A stretch of DNA of 64,000 bases from Garcia nutans. Taxonomy: Eukaryota; Streptophyta; Magnoliopsida; Malpighiales; Euphorbiaceae. Below the pieces are notes generated by a model that saw only the letters and a list, made by a program, of their open reading frames with translations, was not told where the DNA came from and made no database searches. Shown here piece after piece: positions 25,662-38,172 of the stretch (positions are counted from its first letter, which is position 1; each line of letters begins with the position of its first letter). The stretch covers positions 3,829,501 to 3,893,500 of the forward strand of contig CANTUV010000053.1 in assembly GCA_947685225.1 (NCBI GenBank), read 5' to 3'. A program made the translations under genes and the position numbers.

Positions 25662-26925
25662 AATTTCTGGCTTGTCCCCAAGCAAGACTAAAATCAAAAC
25701 AAACTAAACACAAAAATTTTGTCAAGTTCAAGAGTTATAAAAATGCATCAAGACTTCCCTATCCCTAAATCCGCAATCAATATCAAATTGAACAAAATTG
25801 ATACCAATGCAATTAAGTGGCTTTCCATGCATAACCTATATTGTCACTCTCTCACCAACTCTTAAAATGTGTCTGATCAAGGTGGTGTTTACACTCATAA
25901 CAATCAATGAAAGATTATTGCCATAGGCTTGCTTATCTATCAAATCTCCACCACTTAGTTACAATCAAGCATCAATCAAAAGGTCTTTTATTGGGTTGTA
26001 ATGGGGTTAAGGTAAAGGCATGACATTTAGGAAATGTGAGCTTAATCATTAAGTTCAAGAGCACTTCAAGAATGAAGTAACTGATCATATGTATATAACC
26101 CAACGATCCCAAAACACCTTCCTCTTATCTACCCCTTGATATTTAAAGAACTTTTCAAGGGAACTCACTTATTACATCTTGTAACATATTCCAACCCTTT
26201 TAACAAGAACAACAATTATTCTTATTATTTTTCTTCTTTTTATTTGATTTCTTTGTTTTTTTTTTTTTTTTTTGCAATCTTAAACCTATTAAATTTAACC
26301 TCACATTTAATTCAACATAACACTTGGTCATAAACGCTCTTAAAATGCTCTTGACCTAATGAAAGGGTAAGAGTTAAAACAACAAGGTTCAAGCTAATGG
26401 TGTTGTGAAAAAGAAATAAAGGGAAAATAAAATAAGCTCAAAATTGGCTAACTAAGGTTGAATGTAGGGTTGGTCTTTTTAAGCCAAAGTGGGTTCACCT
26501 AATTGCCTTAATCATCTTGATGCCTAATTGAAATTTTTATGTAATCTTAAAATGCATATCAAAGCAAGCTCTAGCAAATTATCAATCAAAGATGTTCACC
26601 CACAACAAGAATAATTAGTTGATGGCTCAATTCCTCACTAGGTTGATGGTGATGTAGAGAAAAACCAACAAAATTGACAATAAGCACCAATTCTACTCAA
26701 TTCTCAAATTCATGCTTCTAGAATTCAAAGGTCATCAATCAACAATTTATAACAATTGAACTTTCCAAAATTCATTTATTCAAAGAAAAACAAGAAAAAC
26801 ATTAACTAAACTTAAACTAAAAGAAAAAACACAAAATGCAAAATGCACCCCACACTTAAAATTTCACATTGTCCTCAATGTGAGCATGCATAAACTAAAA
26901 GAGTTTAGAGGAAACCTGATTTCCA
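25662..26925 (-). other. Non-coding internal part of element C
   Basis: No coding motif seen. It contains a (T)n run near 26258-26273 and ordinary A/T-rich sequence. It corresponds to the 3' untranslated internal DNA of the element. Confidence 0.5.
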
Positions 26926-28247
26926 TTATTCCCATATACAATGTGTAGGGCTCCTTCCACCCATAATGCAATTGCAGCCCATGACTGAGAGGATGGACAG
27001 TATGCAACTTTGAAATGTGCCCAATATATTACAAAGCCTAGGTAGTATCCTTGGATGAGCAAATGGCCAATGAGAACTCATGAAGGTTGTCTTGGGGTGA
27101 TCCTCCAATGCTATAGGAACTTGGTAAAAATATTTTTCAGTATGCAACATGGTTATATTCATTTTTTTGCTCTTTCTCGCTCCCGAAAGTGGGAGGGATG
27201 ATCATTGGTTGCATATTGTTCTCCCCAACTAAAACAAATTCTAAAATTTTTGGGGTCTTTTTAAGTTCAACCAAGTCTGTTTGAATCTCTTTCTTGCCCT
27301 CTTTAGTAATTTGAAGTTCCCTCTCAACATCCTCATCATTTAATATTAATTTGCTCTCCTCAATTTCTAAATTGGAAATATTAGGCTCTACTTCTATAGT
27401 TATGGCTACCTCAAGCTTATCTACATTATCTTCACTATGGGGTATGTCATAGAGTTCAGGAATATGCATACCTTGTTTCTCTTCCTCCAGCGTAAATGGG
27501 AATGAAATTGTGGGCATAAAAGGATTTGGAGGTTCATGCAATTCTATCCAAGTTGATACTTCTAAATTCACCTCCTCCTTTGATTGACTCATCTCCTCCA
27601 TGTTGGGCTGGATCTCCTCGCCATTTTCTTCTTGATTGGTCCCTGCATCAAAGAAATCACAAAAATTGTTATATATTACCTGTTCACTCCTCAAATTTGT
27701 GATTACCTGGGTTTGCTCCAATTGGCTAGGAGATTCCTCCTTTTGGTGTGATTGGGGTTGATGTGCCAGCTATCCAACCAGAGCATCCAACCTCTTCTGT
27801 GTTTCTCGCAAAGATTCAGACCTCAACTCATCTTCCACTATGTATTGCTCGTATTAAGCTTGCTATCTCTCAGTTTCTCGACTGAAGGCATTCAGTCTCT
27901 CCTCCAAAGTGGGTTCCTCAAGGTGTTCTTGGTTTGAAAATTGTTCTTGAAAATAAGAACTTCCTTGGTAAGGCTAAAAAAATTGTTGAGGTGGAATGTA
28001 CTGCTGGTTTTCCCAAGAAAAATTTGGGTGGCTTTCCCAACTTTGGATTGTAAGAATTGGAATATGGGTCATTACCACCCATTTGCTGGAAACTTTGGTG
28101 GTCATATTCTTCCTCTTGCCAATCTTGGTATCGTTCGAAACCAAATAAACATGTATTGGCACTATGTCCTGCATTGCCATATGCTGCACATACCATTTTA
28201 GAATTATAGTCCCTATCATAAACTCCCCCATACTGTGAAAACTGCAT
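26926..28247 (-). pseudogene. Short gag-like gene of element C
   Basis: The start at 28247 (MQFSQYGG) follows a long T-rich leader. The protein begins almost at once with a zinc-knuckle sequence, CAAYGNAGHSANTC, in which the second Cys of CX2CX4HX4C is replaced by Tyr. A segment NDPYSNSYNP and, in a shifted frame, SHPNFSWENQQ follow, both typical of gag-only plant elements. Then comes an acidic Glu-rich tail (27137-27721) and a short end near 26926. At least one frameshift (near 28070) and several stops break it. There is no capsid domain upstream, so the family's gag may be only a nucleic-acid-binding remnant. Confidence 0.7.
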
Positions 28248-28464
28248 CTTTACAACAAAAAGAATACTTAACAATTTAAAGAAAAACACATAAACAATTA
28301 AAGAAACAAATTCAAACACAACAAACAAACAAACAAATTTACAGAAAACAAACAAACAATTCAAAGAAAAACACATAAACAATTCACAAAAAATAAATAA
28401 ATATTCTTGATAAAAATAAAACAAATCAACAATCTTAATTATATTACTAGTATTGAAACCATTG

Positions 28465-28482
28465 TCCCTGGCAGCGGCGCCA
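28465..28482 (-). promoter_or_regulatory. Primer-binding site of element C
   Basis: On the minus strand TGGCGCCGCTGCCAGGGA follows the 5' LTR after 6 bp. It has the TGGCGCCGTTGCC form found in several plant LTR families (an Arg-type tRNA primer in Ogre-like elements). Confidence 0.75.
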
Positions 28483-28488
28483 AAAACA

Positions 28489-31400
28489 TGGTGCATCAAG
28501 CTATGCTATTGCAATTACCGCAAGTGCACGGGTCGCCCAAGTAATAGAGTAGTGAGTGAGTTATCGTTCCACTGAGGACAAGGTCAAGTACTAGTGCAAA
28601 TCTTAACTATTGTTTAGCAAATTAATAGTTTTTGTGATGTTTTATAACTAAAGACAATGATTGAAAAATTGAATGTTGTGTAAAAATGATTGATGGTAAT
28701 GATACTATCCAGATATTGAATCCCCCTAGCCACAAGTATATTTATGAACATCAATTCAATTAAATCACATAATAGAGTTGAGTTGGCATTCCTCTAACTT
28801 AGACTAAAACCTCTCTCGAGTGAATTAATCCCTAATCACTAAGTAGAGTGTCAGAATCTCTTCTCAAACACAATTAAATAGATCTTGCATTAAGGACAAG
28901 GAACTGTAAACCAAAGGATCTTGTAAGTCTATCTCTAGTACTCCAATCAATCCTCAACCCTTATTATTAATCAATTCATATCAAGCTTTCTCAAGTCAAT
29001 AATATGAAAATTGCAACCAACCAATAAGTATGCTATCATCAATTGGCAATAATCATTAAGCATCATAAGAATAAAACAACTCCATCAATTAAAATTATTC
29101 AATCATACAAATAACCTAGGGTTCATCAATATCCAGATAGAGAATGAATCAGTTCATGTTCAATACTCTTAATACAACAACAAAAATAACAACATTAAAA
29201 TGAATTAAAGGAGAAAATAGAAAAACCCCTTTCAATGTAGCTTCTTCAATCTCCAGGAGCTGCCAATGGAAGATGGAGTTAGTGGAGAGGATAGAAATGG
29301 AGGATGAAGATGAAGAGTCAAGGAAAGTGTCACTCCCTCCTTGCCCAAACCGTGTATACCCAAGCCTCCTCCTTTCCAAGTCTGTGTTCTCTCCCAAAAA
29401 CTCTCTTTCTGCTCTCCAAAAATGTTCCCCTTCTTCTTCCTCTTCTTCTCCTTTTAAATCATTCAAAGCTCCAACCCATGCTTCCAACTCACAACCCATA
29501 CCTTCCAATTCACACCACTCTCCCTTGTTCCTCACATTCTCTTTGTTTAATAATACTTTTGGCAAAAATAATACCCTTGTTCCCCACTTTGTCCACACCT
29601 TGTGCAAGAGAATTCAACATTTAATAAGTGACATGGCCAAGCCATGAGTGGCTTGGCCATTTCTCTCATCTTTCTTTGGGACACAGCCAAGCTAGTTGGC
29701 CGTGTCTCTTGCTACTCCTTTTCTTTCTTTTTCTTTTCTTTGGTCCCAAGATGAGCAGACATGGCCATGTCATGTGACATGGCCAGTGGCTTGGCCATGT
29801 CTGTAACACCCTTATACCCTATATACGTACAATACATATTTTTAGCATATGTAAAATACGCATATACGGTACAAAAATATCATAGACCGATTTACTTTTT
29901 TTTTTACATTTCCAATTTAAAATTTCAAATTCTAAATATATAAAAATTAAATAGAATATAAATATTATTTACTTGTTATAAGAACCCAAAATAAATAATA
30001 TATATAAAAATCTCTGGGAAAAATTCGCCAGAGTTTTGTCTGAATTTTGGATATCCCAAAATTTATCAAAACACAACCTGCAAAAAAGAAAACACTCCCA
30101 AATAATTTCCAACCACCATCTCAACCATACTTCTAAACTTCATCAAATTTCTCAAACATTTATACATATCGATATATATAATTTAAAACACACTTGCTCT
30201 CCCATTTCAAATACATTGACCCAAACATTCTTTATAATATACAATATGTAAAATCCAAAACATAATATATTATGCATAAAACTCAAAAATGTATAATAAC
30301 ATAAAAATATATACATGCTGCTGGCAGTGTTTCTGATCTCAATAGCAACTCTACAAGCTCAACTATAAGTCTAGACCCGACCTGGTCTAGAAGAACTCTT
30401 TGGCTCAACTGGGTCTACCCTATCACCTGCGTGAAGGAAACAATCTTGCTAAGCCGAAGCCTAGTGGTACAAACTTTGATAATAACAATATAACTCAATG
30501 CAATACCAAATGCATAATGCATATAGATGTCACATCAATCCACTTTCTTATATTTTTTTTAAATATTTCATAAGCACAACTCATAACATTATATTACTCA
30601 ATTGTATCATAATTCATAATTTACATTAAAACAAAGACAAGCATGGGCCCAAAAAGGATTTAATATGCTATTCAAATTTCAGAGTTACTGCTTTGGTCCA
30701 TAATGACACCATGTGTCTAGCCCCGTAGGCAATAATATATCCATGGATAATGTAACAGCCCCAGTCTCTTGGACCTCAACCCGGCTAGACTTTTAAGCCT
30801 CAGTATCTTGGTCCTCAACCCGGCTAGACTGCTACAGTTTTTGAGGCTTACAACCCAGTCTTTTCACCCCAAAAACATCATATTTATCAGCTGGCCTGGC
30901 TTACGACCCAGTCTTTTCACCATTCCAGCGTATAGCCCATAGGCAATCATAGGCATGCCACCAAATCCAGAACTCTAAAAATTGAATAACATACTACGCA
31001 CACAATTTATTCATATTTCTCATTATTAATCTCTTTCTCATTTTCACATATTCAATCTAGGCACATTGCCTTATTTTCACTTTTTTTTTTCTCACTTTTC
31101 TCATTTTTTACATCTTTCTCATTTTTCTCACTTTTCTCATTTTTATCAATATCAATTCATTTCATTATTACATATATCTCATTTTTGCATTCACAACACA
31201 TTACCCAATTACTTTGGGTATTTTCACATAATATGCATATTTCACATGTTACACAAATTAGCCATTATCAATGGCTTTTCACAATGCATTTAACACATAT
31301 ATGACATTACAAATGTCATAGCATATTATTCATACACAATCAATGAACCAAGTAACTTAACACATTTTTCAACCAAAATGTGTTAAGTCTAAATGTTATG

Positions 31401-33480
31401 CAAATATAGACATTATATTCAAAGTTTGTACATACCTCTACTAGCAACCCAAAGCAAGCTAAAAACAACCTTCAATCCAATCTTTCTGACTTGCCCTTCA
31501 CCACTTTGATGAAGCAAATCAATCTCCCTCAATGCCTAAACCAAATGTGATAGCAAATAATCATTTAGTATCACATTTAATGGCATTTCCAACATTAAAT
31601 CATAATTACACATCACTCATACAAATTTTCAAAAATTTAGCCTTTCCTTACTTCAACATTGGAATTCCATTCTACTACAATTAAATTAGTGTTTTAAGTT
31701 TATTTATATTATTAAAAACATATTTTAATATATTTAAATCATTTACATTATAAAAATACACTCTTATACACAAAATCTCAAAAATGGAATAACCTTCCCC
31801 CATTGAAGGTTTTCCATTCCAGCACAATCCATTACTCATTCCAAGCTTATATTCATCGCTTTTAACACTAAACAACATGCTTAAACAAATAAAATCACAC
31901 AATTCAACCACTTTGGAAAATCACTTTTCCAAACCCTAAATCTCCACTTCCTTTCTCAAACTCCAACCCAACACCACCAAATCCAATATTTGACTTTAAA
32001 ATACTTGTTTATGAATCAAAACAACTCATTTGGAAACAATTTACACAATTAAAGTTTATGTTTTCAAAACCCCAAAAATCCATAACCCTAAATTCTCTCT
32101 CTTCACCATTCTTTAACCAAACTCCATCATCACTTCAATCTAACCTTAGAATCATTGTTAACTACCCAAAATAACATCATACACACCAATTCCAACAATT
32201 ATAACATCCTACATAAAAATCCAAATTCTCACATAATCTAAATTTCCAAGGAATTCAAAGAAAAGAGATGGAAACTTACTAATTTTGGTGGAAATCACCA
32301 AAAATCCACTTGAAACTTGTTAATTCCTTCAATTTATGGAGTATGGAAGAAGCAAAATCCTTGGTCTTCAAACTTCCATGGAAGCCACGTTCTTGAGAAG
32401 AAGAAGAAGAAGAAGAAGAAGACTTTTAATATTCTTTCCTTTTCATCTTTTTTTTTAACCACACACACATATATATATATATTAAAATAAATTAATATTT
32501 AATTATTTTTTTAATAAATTAAAAGTCCTAATTTCCCTCTTCTATTCAAAATTAATTTGTTTTTTAATTATTTTATTAATTTTGAATTTATAAGATTTAA
32601 TTACCAAAAAACCCTTTCTTTTAAAAAGTGTTGACTTTTATATATGTTATATTTTTTTGCATATATATCACATATATAATCCACTTTTTCATTTAAAATC
32701 CCTTCAGTTTTCATTTAAAACTATTAATTTAATTTATCCTTTTAAAATATAATTTATTTTATCCAATTTTCCAAAAATTAGAAATTTTCAAAAAAAAATT
32801 TGGATGTTACAATGTCTATTGCCAGTGTCGCATTCTGCCTTCTTTCTTTTCTTTGTTCTTTGGATTTTGCTCTTTAGGTAAGACACGGCCTCTTGCCAGT
32901 GTCAGTCACTGCTTCACTTTCTTTGAGAGACACGGCCAAGATAAGGGTGACTTGGCCATGTCTACCAATTTTTCCTTGGACACGGCCAAGCTTCAAGCGA
33001 CATGTCCATGTCATGTGAGTGTGTCAAGTATTGCTTCTATTTTAGATGGAACACGGCCAAGACAATGAGACATGGCCAAGATGATCAGACATGGGCAAAG
33101 ACATGGCCAAGACGAGCAGACATGGCCAAGCTTCAAGCGACATGGCCATGTCGCGTGAGTGTGTCAAGTACTGCCTATTTTCTTTTCTTTCTTGGTTCTG
33201 TTCCTTGGGTGAGACATGGCCAGTGGCTTGGCCGTGTCTCTTGGGTGTGTCAGCTACTATCTTGGAATTCTTTTGAGGGATATGGCCAAGCTTGCTTTGG
33301 CTTTTGGCCATGTCTTGCTTGATTCATGCTCTTTCTTCATTGTTTTGATCATCTAAGGGAGTTTTTGCACTTTAACCTAAAACAAACACTTTAAACAAAC
33401 TTTAAACAAAAATCAAATGAAACATTAACTAAAAACACATAGAAATCATACTAAAAACAAGTATAAAAATGTTCTTCTCA
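28489..33480 (-). repeat. 5' LTR of element C, split by a solo LTR
   Basis: The halves 28489-29801 and 32812-33480 align in order with the 3' LTR at 23586-25647. The left half repeats the 24264-24762 segment almost unchanged, and the right half repeats 24940-25647 minus some ATGGCC units. The LTR pair differs by scattered substitutions and small indels, so the insertion is not very recent. Confidence 0.9.
29802..32811 (-). mobile_element. Solo LTR I nested in the 5' LTR of element C
   Basis: On the plus strand it opens TGTAACACCC and ends TTGGATGTTACA. A perfect ATGTC duplication flanks it (29797-29801 and 32812-32816). At 3010 bp it is a larger relative of K, L and G, with GGTCTAGAAGAACTC, ACCTGCGTGAAGGAA and GTCTCTTGGACCTCAACCCGG segments. 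It contains no gene; open frames such as 30036-30251 and 31066-31293 are A/T-rich noise. Confidence 0.92.
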
Positions 33481-34483
33481 TGATGAAATAGAAGAATGAG
33501 AAAAAAAAAAAGAGAAAAGATGATATACTAGGGCAATGAGCCTTGTTTGATTATGAGAAATGAATTGTGAAAGAGATTGATAATAAGATAAATGAATAAA
33601 TTGTGCACCTAGTATGTTATTCAATTTTCAGAGTTCTGAGTTTGGCGGCATGCCTATGAAATGAATCGTTGGGCAGGTGAAAAGACTGGGTCGTAAGCCG
33701 AGCCCAACTAAAAAATGTGAAATATGATGTTTTTGAGGTGAAAAGACCGGGTCGTAAGCCTCAAAAACTGTAACAGTTTAGCCGGGTTGAGGACCAAGAT
33801 ACTGGGGCCCTAGGGTCTAGTTGGGTTGAGGTCCAACAGACTGGGTCTGTTATATATATATATATATATCAGCAAAAACGAAAGGATCTTTGACAGGGGA
33901 TTGAATAATTTTAAAAGCATTAATAAAACAATAAACAGTTAGATAAAACAATATAGATATAAACAGACTAATTAAAATAAATTAAAGAAATAATTTAAAG
34001 CATATATTAAAAACATATAAAGAATAATTATAATCTCTTTTAAATGGTACGGCGGCGTTGTTTCATACCTGGTGCAAAGGAGGGCTTTAGACAAGTGCAA
34101 GTCTGACGTTGCTCCAATTTATATTTAGGTTTCCAGCCTTATATACCACTTTAAAGATTATAATTAAATCTTTAAACAATTTTGTATCTTAAGTCTAGAA
34201 TATTTTAATCAATACACACTCTTAAGTTTATTTGTTTTAGTATACCTATTTATACTATGTGAGGTATAAATATACGGATCCCGTATAAATATACAGAGTT
34301 GAATAGAGAGAGAGGAAGACAAAAAAGGATAGAATATAGGGGTCCTTTTCAGTCTATAAGTAGTGCATATAATTTCTGATGTTCTATTTCCAGATCAAGC
34401 TCAACTTGCTCGTTTATTGCTTGTAAGAATTAGAACAGAGCATACTTAAGAATGGAGATGAAAGATGAGATATAAAATTTAAC

Positions 34484-34489
34484 TTTATT
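34484..34489 (-). terminator. Viral poly(A) signal
   Basis: AATAAA on the minus strand lies about 240 bp downstream of the TATA box. That arrangement (signal skipped on the first pass and used on the second around a circular template) is typical of caulimovirids and gives a terminally redundant RNA. Confidence 0.6.
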
Positions 34490-34724
34490 TAAATAAATGA
34501 AAATACAATACAATACAGAATAAAAACTTTAAAATTAAAATATAAGTTATAAACTATAACTACCTTATACAAGGAGATCAATAGGTGAGGAGAACAGAAC
34601 TGGAAGAAATATAAGTGAGAGAGAAAGGGAAGAAAGAAGCTAAAACTAGGTTAAGAGGTTCTTCAATGTCTTCTGTATGTGAGAGAAGTGTTTTCGAATT
34701 TTCTTTACCTTCAGAATGAGCTTC

Positions 34725-34733
34725 AATATATAG
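34725..34733 (-). promoter_or_regulatory. Viral pregenomic-RNA promoter (TATA box)
   Basis: CTATATATT on the minus strand lies about 300 bp after the end of ORF2 and about 240 bp before AATAAA. Position in the intergenic region suggests the pregenomic RNA promoter. Between it and ORF2 is a series of hairpins (separate entry). Whether it has any activity today cannot be told. Confidence 0.6.
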
Positions 34734-34788
34734 ACAGAGGCTTTAAAAATTCCACTGTTCTTGTCACATGCTTTTGGCACTGTAGAGG

Positions 34789-34964
34789 AATAGTAACCTG
34801 TCGTTACTATTTGCTTTTACTGTACCTTCACGCAGCTGGAACTGTAGATGAATAGTACCTTGTTGGAGGTACTGTTTGCTTTACTGTGGAGAACTGTGGA
34901 TGAACAGTTCTTCTGACTTTACTGTTGGTTTTCCTCTGGTAAATACTGTTGATGAACAGTATTT
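34789..34964. repeat. Four hairpin-forming inverted repeats in the viral intergenic region
   Basis: Perfect inverted repeats lie at 34789-34811 (9-bp arms AATAGTAAC), 34890-34911 (8-bp arms AGAACTGT) and 34941-34964 (10-bp arms AAATACTGTT, 4-nt loop). A weaker one is at 34854-34873 (AGTACC/GGTACT). They share the core ACTGTnGATGAACAGT and are spaced about 40-50 bp apart. Confidence 0.85.
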
Positions 34965-35029
34965 TGTCAGTGGGCACCGTCTTTATTGACTTTAAAAATC
35001 TGAGTGGAGAAATAAGGTTTCTCTTGCCT

Positions 35030-36716
35030 TTAACTAGATGAATCAGATTCAACTTCTGACTCAATTTTCTTTTTTACTTTTCTTTTCTTTTTCTTTTTTC
35101 TTTTCTTTATTTTTCTTTTCTTTTTCTTTTCTTTATTTTTCTTTTCTTTTTCTTTTTCTTTACTTTTTCTTTTTTCTTTTCTTTTTTCTTTTCTTTTTTC
35201 TCTTTTTCTTTATTCTTTTTTATTTTTCCTTTACTTTTTAATCTGATGGGAAACAATATACCATAGCAATCATCCTCATTACAGGGACAGTAATCCGAGT
35301 CAGATGTCTCGGTGGAAGATGACGTCATGGATGATGAGGAGGAATCCTAAGAAGAGGAAAGAGATTTTCTTCTTCTGGATGAGGCTTTAGAGACTTTAGT
35401 TTGGGCTTTATTTGAGGATCCAGCAGAGCAGGTTCTGCTGGGCTTAACGGGCTCAGAGGTTGAAGGAAGAGTTTCAATCATCTGTTCCATTAAGACTCTA
35501 TATTCTTCTGCAGTCTTTGCAGCTGCAAGAAGGGCAATATTTTGGGCTCTTTGAGCTCCAAAAGAGGCTGATAGTCTTGGATCAAGACCATTATGATTTC
35601 TCTTTAGGAGCCATGCTTTAACAGTTTCTTCAGTGGTAGAGTTGCGAAAGGCAGTCCACCACTTGACTTTAGATTTTCTCAATACCACAGGGATATTGGT
35701 ACCTGGCTGGAGAGAAGTGTCAAAGTACCATTGATATACCCAAGGTATATTGAAAGTTAAGCAAAAAAGGAGAAGACGAGGAAAATTCCTCTCATAAGGT
35801 GTAGGATTTAGGTGAGTTTTAAAATACTGGTAAGCTAATAGTACCTCTTGTGGTAGACAACGGTCTTCATTACCACAGAAATACCACCAATCAACGAACC
35901 AGGATGGGAGGTTGTTTATCTTTATATTGGTCTCACAATAGATGAGCCAGGAATGGGTGTTTCCAGGGTTTTGGAAAAATAAGGCTTTAGTCCAGGCATC
36001 TATATAATCCCAATAGTTATAAGAAGAACAATGGGTTATAGAAGGAAGGGCTTTAAATTGCACAGGGACATGCAAAGGTCTTCCCCATTCAAAAGGATGG
36101 AGAATTTTCTTTTTTTTGAAGGAAGAATAGGCTATAATAGCCTTATCTTGCTGACTATAATTGTGCTTTAAAAACAAAGAACCAGAATCCGCAAGAATAT
36201 TAAGATAATATTCTTGGGTTTTAGAAAACTCTTTTGGTTTGAAAAACCATCCTTTAGGGTATACAGATTCAATTATAGACCAAGAGTTCTGCTGGGCAGT
36301 CCCAAAATCAGAAATTAATTCTGTAAACCAAAAATTTTATTATGCCAAAAAGCTTTAGACTTTAAAGGGAAATTTGTAGAAACAATTTGAGTTGAAGAGC
36401 TTGAAACATTCAACTCATTTTTGGAAACATTTTGAGTTAGGGGTTTTGAAGATTGACCTAACTCTGTTTTAAAAGGGACTATAGAATCTTTACCTGAGGC
36501 TTCAGGAGGCTGGAAGCCCATCTTTGCAAGAGCTTTTAGGACCTCTGGAGATTGGGCTAGTTGAGTGACCCAAAGATCCAATTTGGCTTTATCATCTTCT
36601 GCTTGGATAGCATCAGCCCAAGACTTTATAGGTTTAGGGTTTGTAATACTATCTGAATGATCAGATAGGGCTTTAGGAGAATCATCATTTAGGGTTTCTT
36701 TGGCCTTATTAGCCAT
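35030..36716 (-). pseudogene. Florendovirus-like ORF2, function unknown
   Basis: The probable start at 36716 overlaps the ORF1 stop by 8 bases (ATGGCTAA), suggesting translation by termination and reinitiation. The frame is open to 36315, is broken by a frameshift near 36320-36335 in an A/T run, and reopens to 35347, where a TAG interrupts it. The same frame resumes and ends at TAA 35030-35032. The middle part is rich in Trp, Tyr and Phe (for example SYNYWDYIDAW and LPSWFVDWWYFCG). The C-terminal third is Ser-rich, then a long Lys/Glu tract (35060-35240). I recognise no domain. ORF2 of florendoviruses has, to my knowledge, no settled role. Confidence 0.7.
35050..35245 (-). repeat. Polypurine (GAAAAAGAAAA)n tract in viral ORF2
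   Basis: Nearly pure A/G on the minus strand, encoding Lys/Glu/Arg runs in the ORF2 frame, with one TAA interrupting at about 35107. It may have lengthened by slippage after integration. Confidence 0.85.
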
Positions 36717-38030
36717 CTTCTTTCTGTTTTTTCCCATGATTCCTGAGAAGGAATTCACGAGTAAGGAAATCAGGTAAACTATTATTTTCTCCTTTAATAA
36801 ATTCTATATCAAAATCAAATATACTCAAAATAGCTTGCCATCTAGCAAAAATCTGTTTTGAGGCAAGGTTTTTAACATCCTTTTGCAAAACATCTTTTGC
36901 ACTTTTACAATCAATTCTTAATAAGAATTTTTTATTTAATAAATCAGATTGAAATTTTGAAATACATAAAACAATACTCAAAATTTCTTTCTTTATAGTA
37001 GAGTAATTTAATTGGGTTGGACTCCAATGTCCTGAATAGAATTGGACTATGGCTTCTTTTCCTTCTTTAACTTGTTTTAAAATCCCACCAAAACCTATGT
37101 CTGACGCATCAGTTTCTACTATCTTAGAAGCTAATGGATCAGCTATATATAGGCAGGGAATAGTTTTAACTAAGTCTTTAATCTGTCTAACTATGCCAGA
37201 ATGGACCTCAGTCCATGGACCTGGGTTTTTCTTTAACCTATCATGCAAAGGTTTAATAGTTCTATTTAGGTTGGGAAAGAATTCTATAACATAATTCAAA
37301 CAACCTAAAAATCTTTGTAACTGAGCTATATTAATAATCTTATCAGGAAACTTATCTCCAAAAGCTAAGCTTCTTTCTATAGGTTCTATGATTCCCTGTT
37401 CTATGTAATGTCCTAAGAACCTAATCTTAGTTTGAAACAGAGACATCTTTGTTTTACTCAATACTAAGCCATTGTGTTTAATTATCATAAAAAATATTTT
37501 TAAATGTTTAAAATGTTCTTCTATAGTTGTTGAATATATTAAAACATCATCAATATATACTATACAAAATTTAGTGTATGGATTAAAAATATCATTCATC
37601 ACTTTCTGGAATTCAGAGGGTGCATTCTTTAAACCAAAAGGCATAACATTCCATTCATACTGTCCAAATGGAACAGTGAATGCAGTCTTATATCTGTCTT
37701 TAGGGTTAATCTGGATTTGCCAAAATCCTGATTTCATATCAAATTTACTGAAAATGTTTGCTTTATATAATCTTCCTAATAAATCTTTTTTATTTGGAAT
37801 AGGATACCTAATCCATTTTAAAGCTTTATTTAAAGGTTTATAATTTATTACTAATCTAGGTGCTCCTCTTTCTATCTCAGAGGCCTTGTTTACATAGAAT
37901 GCAGCACAAGACCAAGGGCTTCTAGATTTAGTTATTAATCCTTTATTTTCTAAATCATTTATCTCTTTTTTACAAAATTTAATTAAATCAGGCGCCATCT
38001 AAATGGCCAGAGCTTTAGTTGTAATAGACT
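36709..38030 (-). pseudogene. ORF1 C-terminal part: reverse transcriptase and RNase H
   Basis: Reverse transcriptase motifs are in order: ENKGLITKSRSPWSCAAFYV, FDMKSGFWQI, MPFGLKNAPSEFQ, and the catalytic box YIDD at 37546-37557. RNase H shows IVETDASDIGFGG and RIDCKSAKDVL with the catalytic Asp residues. It would copy the pregenomic RNA into DNA. The frame is open for 429 codons (36709-37998) and preceded by a TAG at about 37999-38001. The sequence is caulimovirid rather than LTR-retrotransposon in type: no integrase follows, and ORF2 starts at its stop codon. Confidence 0.9.
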
Positions 38031-38172
38031 TTTCATCAAAGCCTATTTCATAAGGTAGATCAACCATATGTTGCTTTCTGTTCCAAAATGCATTTGGAAT
38101 ATCAGCACACAAATCTTTTTCTATTTGTAACTTTAATTTATTAATTTTTTCTTGTGTAAATTTATTATTTAA

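Larger units (their letters stand above)
23586..33480 (-). mobile_element. Gag-only LTR retrotransposon (element C) with long LTRs
   Basis: A perfect TGATG duplication flanks it (23581-23585 and 33481-33485). On the minus strand it runs 5' LTR (28489-33480, interrupted), primer-binding site, a short gag-like region, non-coding DNA, polypurine tract and 3' LTR (23586-25647). The internal region is only about 2.8 kb and has no pol motifs, so it is non-autonomous (LARD or TR-GAG type). LTRs open TGAGAAGAAC or TGATAAGAGC and close GATGCACCA (minus strand). Confidence 0.9.
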
